DNA of 64,000 nucleotides, taken from assembly GCF_034180645.1 (NCBI RefSeq), contig NZ_JAXFNY010000011.1, positions 1 through 64,000 of the forward strand, in the 5' to 3' direction. Under the pieces are notes generated by a model. The model was not told the origin of the DNA, made no database searches, and was given only the letters and a program-made list of their open reading frames with translations. Position 1 is the first letter of the stretch. Every line of letters begins with the position of its first letter. The position numbers and the translations under genes were made by a program. Below, one piece after another: positions 62,014 to 64,000 of the stretch. The stretch is from Mobiluncus sp034180645. GTDB lineage: Bacteria > Actinomycetota > Actinomycetes > Actinomycetales > Actinomycetaceae.

Positions 62014-64000
62014 ATGATTCCTAACATAAAGGTCCTGGCTGCAAGCCTGGCGGGGGCACTCCCGCAAACTAGCGCGAGACAAGGCGACGGACCTGGCGGC
62101 GGGGAGGCAAACCTGATTCTTCCCGACTTGTCCCTCGCCAACATACACGGCATCCCCGGAACCAGCCTGCTGATTTTCGGCATGGTGGTGTGCATCGCCG
62201 GTCTAGTGTTTGGAACAGTGACGTTCTTTAAACTCCGCAGCCTGCCGGTACATAAATCCATGTTGGACGTTGCCGAACTCATTTACTCCACCTGCAAAGC
62301 CTACTTGGTGAAACAAGGTAAGTTCCTGCTGTTGCTGTGGGCTTTCATCACGGTCATTATCCTCGTCTATTACAAGGTGTTAGTGGGCTTTAGCTGGGGC
62401 AAAGTCGGGATTGTGGTGCTATTCAGCTTGCTGGGGATGGGCGGTTCGTTTGCCGTAGCCTGGTTCGGTATTCGGGTCAACACCTTCGCTAACGCCCGGG
62501 CGGCTTTTGCCTCGCTGCGCGGCAAGCCCTACCCCGTTCACCAGATTCCCCTGCAGGCCGGGATGTCCATCGGAACCGTGCTGATTTCCCTCGAACTGTT
62601 CATGATGCTGGTTATTCTGGTGTTCCTGCCCGCTGACGTGGCAGGTTCGTGCTTCATCGGTTTTGCTATCGGGGAGTCACTAGGGGCGTCCGCCCTGCGT
62701 ATCGCGGGGGGTATCTTTACCAAGATTGCCGATATCGGTGCGGACCTCATGAAAATCGTGTTCAAAATTGACGAGGACGACCCGCGTAACCCCGGGGTCA
62801 TCGCCGACTGCACCGGGGACAATGCTGGAGACTCGGTGGGCCCTTCCGCTGACGGCTTTGAAACCTACGGCGTCACCGGCGTGGCTCTGGTGACTTACGT
62901 CATTCTGGCAGTTCCAGACCCCTCCATTCAGGCGCTGCTGCTGGTGTGGATCTTTACGGTACGCGCGGCGATGATTATCGGTGCGGCACTGGCCTACGCC
63001 ATCAACGCCCTGTGGGTCAAGGGGCGTTACAGGGACGCGAAACGCATGAACTTTGAAACCCCGCTGACAACGTTGGTCTGGTTGACTTCGATTCTGTGCA
63101 TCGTATTGATTTTCCTGGTGACTTTCTTTGTGGTGGGCGAACAAGGCAACCACCTGTGGCTGAAACTGGCAACCATCGTGACCTGCGGTACTCTCGCGGG
63201 AGCCCTGATTCCCGAACTGGTGAAAGTATTTACCTCCACCAAAGCGCGTTTCGTGCGGGAAACCGTGAAATCCTCTCGTGAGGGTGGTGCTTCGCTGAAT
63301 ATTTTGTCCGGGATGGTTTCCGGCAATATGTCCGGATACTGGCTGGGAATCACCATTGTGGGTCTGATGGGAATCGCTTTCCTGATTTCCCTGCTGATAC
63401 CGGAATCCCTGATGGCAGCTCCGGCAGTATTCGCGTTTGGCCTGGTAGCTTTTGGTTTCCTGGGGATGGGTCCGGTGACCATCGCCGTTGATTCCTACGG
63501 TCCGGTCACCGACAACGCTCAATCCGTCTATGAACTGTCGCGTATCGAATCGGTAGAAAACATCGAAGCCGAGTTGATGGCTGACTTCACCATTAAACCC
63601 GCTTGGGACACCGCGAAACTCATGCTGGAGGAAAACGACGGGGCCGGTAACACGTTTAAAGCCACGGCAAAGCCTGTGCTGATTGGTACCGCCGTGGTAG
63701 GCGCCACCACCATGATTTTCTCTATCATCATGACGCTCACAGATCGTCTGCAAGATGCACAAGCCGTGGGGAATCTTTCACTGCTTCACGCCCCGTTCCT
63801 GCTGGGGTTGATTACCGGAGGCGCCGTCATTTACTGGTTCTCTGGGGCCTCTATCCAGGCGGTAACGACCGGGGCAAACCGAGCTGTGGCGTTTATCAAA
63901 GAGAATATTCACCTCGATGCCAGCAACGAACGCGCCTCCGAAAAGGACAGCCGCGCGGTCGTCGAGATTTGCACACAATACGCCCAGCAGGGCATGTTGC
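62014..64000 (+). CDS. hppA: Membrane-bound ion-pumping pyrophosphatase, 5' part
   Basis: An integral pump hydrolysing PPi to drive H+ (or Na+) across the membrane; 662 codons are present and the gene runs off the window. The catalytic segment DEDDPRNPGVIADCTGDNAG, continuing DSVGPSADGFETYGVTG, and AVDSYGPVTDNAQSVYELS hold the PPi-Mg binding aspartates. The first segment differs from the DNVGDVAGMGADLF form of plant and Streptomyces enzymes and matches a divergent bacterial branch. In GNTFKATAKPVLIG a Lys follows GNTF, the position that marks K+-independent enzymes. GAGG lies 7 nt before ATG. Confidence 0.92.
   Translation, partial: MIPNIKVLAASLAGALPQTSARQGDGPGGGEANLILPDLSLANIHGIPGTSLLIFGMVVCIAGLVFGTVTFFKLRSLPVHKSMLDVAELIYSTCKAYLVKQGKFLLLLWAFITVIILVYYKVLVGFSWGKVGIVVLFSLLGMGGSFAVAWFGIRVNTFANARAAFASLRGKPYPVHQIPLQAGMSIGTVLISLELFMMLVILVFLPADVAGSCFIGFAIGESLGASALRIAGGIFTKIADIGADLMKIVFKIDEDDPRNPGVIADCTGDNAGDSVGPSADGFETYGVTGVALVTYVILAVPDPSIQALLLVWIFTVRAAMIIGAALAYAINALWVKGRYRDAKRMNFETPLTTLVWLTSILCIVLIFLVTFFVVGEQGNHLWLKLATIVTCGTLAGALIPELVKVFTSTKARFVRETVKSSREGGASLNILSGMVSGNMSGYWLGITIVGLMGIAFLISLLIPESLMAAPAVFAFGLVAFGFLGMGPVTIAVDSYGPVTDNAQSVYELSRIESVENIEAELMADFTIKPAWDTAKLMLEENDGAGNTFKATAKPVLIGTAVVGATTMIFSIIMTLTDRLQDAQAVGNLSLLHAPFLLGLITGGAVIYWFSGASIQAVTTGANRAVAFIKENIHLDASNERASEKDSRAVVEICTQYAQQGML

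Noticed and set aside
61829..62017. 62-codon frame overlapping the hppA start by ATGA
   Set aside because: No ribosome-binding site and no recognisable protein; the overlap could be chance, since hppA has its own GAGG.
62680..63762. Long minus-strand frame opposite hppA
   Set aside because: The plus strand encodes clear pyrophosphatase motifs throughout; the antisense product is a His/Gln/Gly-rich shadow.

Overview
The window is about 64 kb of a moderately GC-rich, gene-dense actinobacterial chromosome. Gene order and protein style point to the Actinomycetaceae. A motile anaerobe such as Mobiluncus is my best guess, because three chemoreceptor genes, a PPi-dependent phosphofructokinase, a membrane pyrophosphatase and a cytochrome bd operon occur together; this is inference, since no rRNA gene is present. 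Actinobacterial markers include WhiA, DUF3043, an Rv2175c-type protein, class II DAHP synthase, a PASTA kinase and RNase E with long disordered arms. I saw no rRNA, tRNA, CRISPR array, insertion sequence or prophage.

Layout: (1) 1-192, broken end of a DUF4143 ATPase. (2) 0.47-9.6 kb, rpoD, a polyprenyl synthase, Rv2175c-like protein, PknL-like kinase, DAHP synthase, PPi-PFK and PlsC; most of this block matches the order around M. tuberculosis Rv2173-Rv2182c. (3) 9.6-18.7 kb, small membrane and receiver-like proteins, two FKBP lipoproteins, erpA, a gutted glycerate kinase, an M20 peptidase, DUF3043, an aldo/keto reductase, pyrD and an unknown protein. (4) 18.9-32.5 kb, an rRNA/tRNA methylase, a HAD phosphatase, two chemoreceptors, uvrC, rapZ-yvcK-whiA, an ABC-F ATPase and RNase E. 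(5) 32.9-41.6 kb, cydABDC with a soluble histidine kinase and a convergent NarL-type regulator. (6) 41.6-52.5 kb, mutM-rnc-yceD-DivIVA-like, coaD, rsmD, a large membrane protein, recG and a FakA-like protein. (7) 52.7-64 kb, aspA, rpmB, a Pit phosphate transporter, tpx, infC-rpmI-rplT-spoU, a damaged chemoreceptor gene and the start of a membrane pyrophosphatase.

Functionally the window is mostly housekeeping: transcription, translation, RNA decay and repair. An energy theme stands out: PPi-PFK, membrane pyrophosphatase and cytochrome bd would suit an organism living at low oxygen and economising on ATP. I did not find a new defence or mobile system. The most useful observations are a chemoreceptor gene with a frameshift and an apparent internal deletion, a glycerate kinase reduced to its terminal parts, a FakA-like protein without the metal-binding aspartates, an AUU start for infC, and a recurring TANNNT box 6-7 nt before start codons that suggests leaderless mRNAs.
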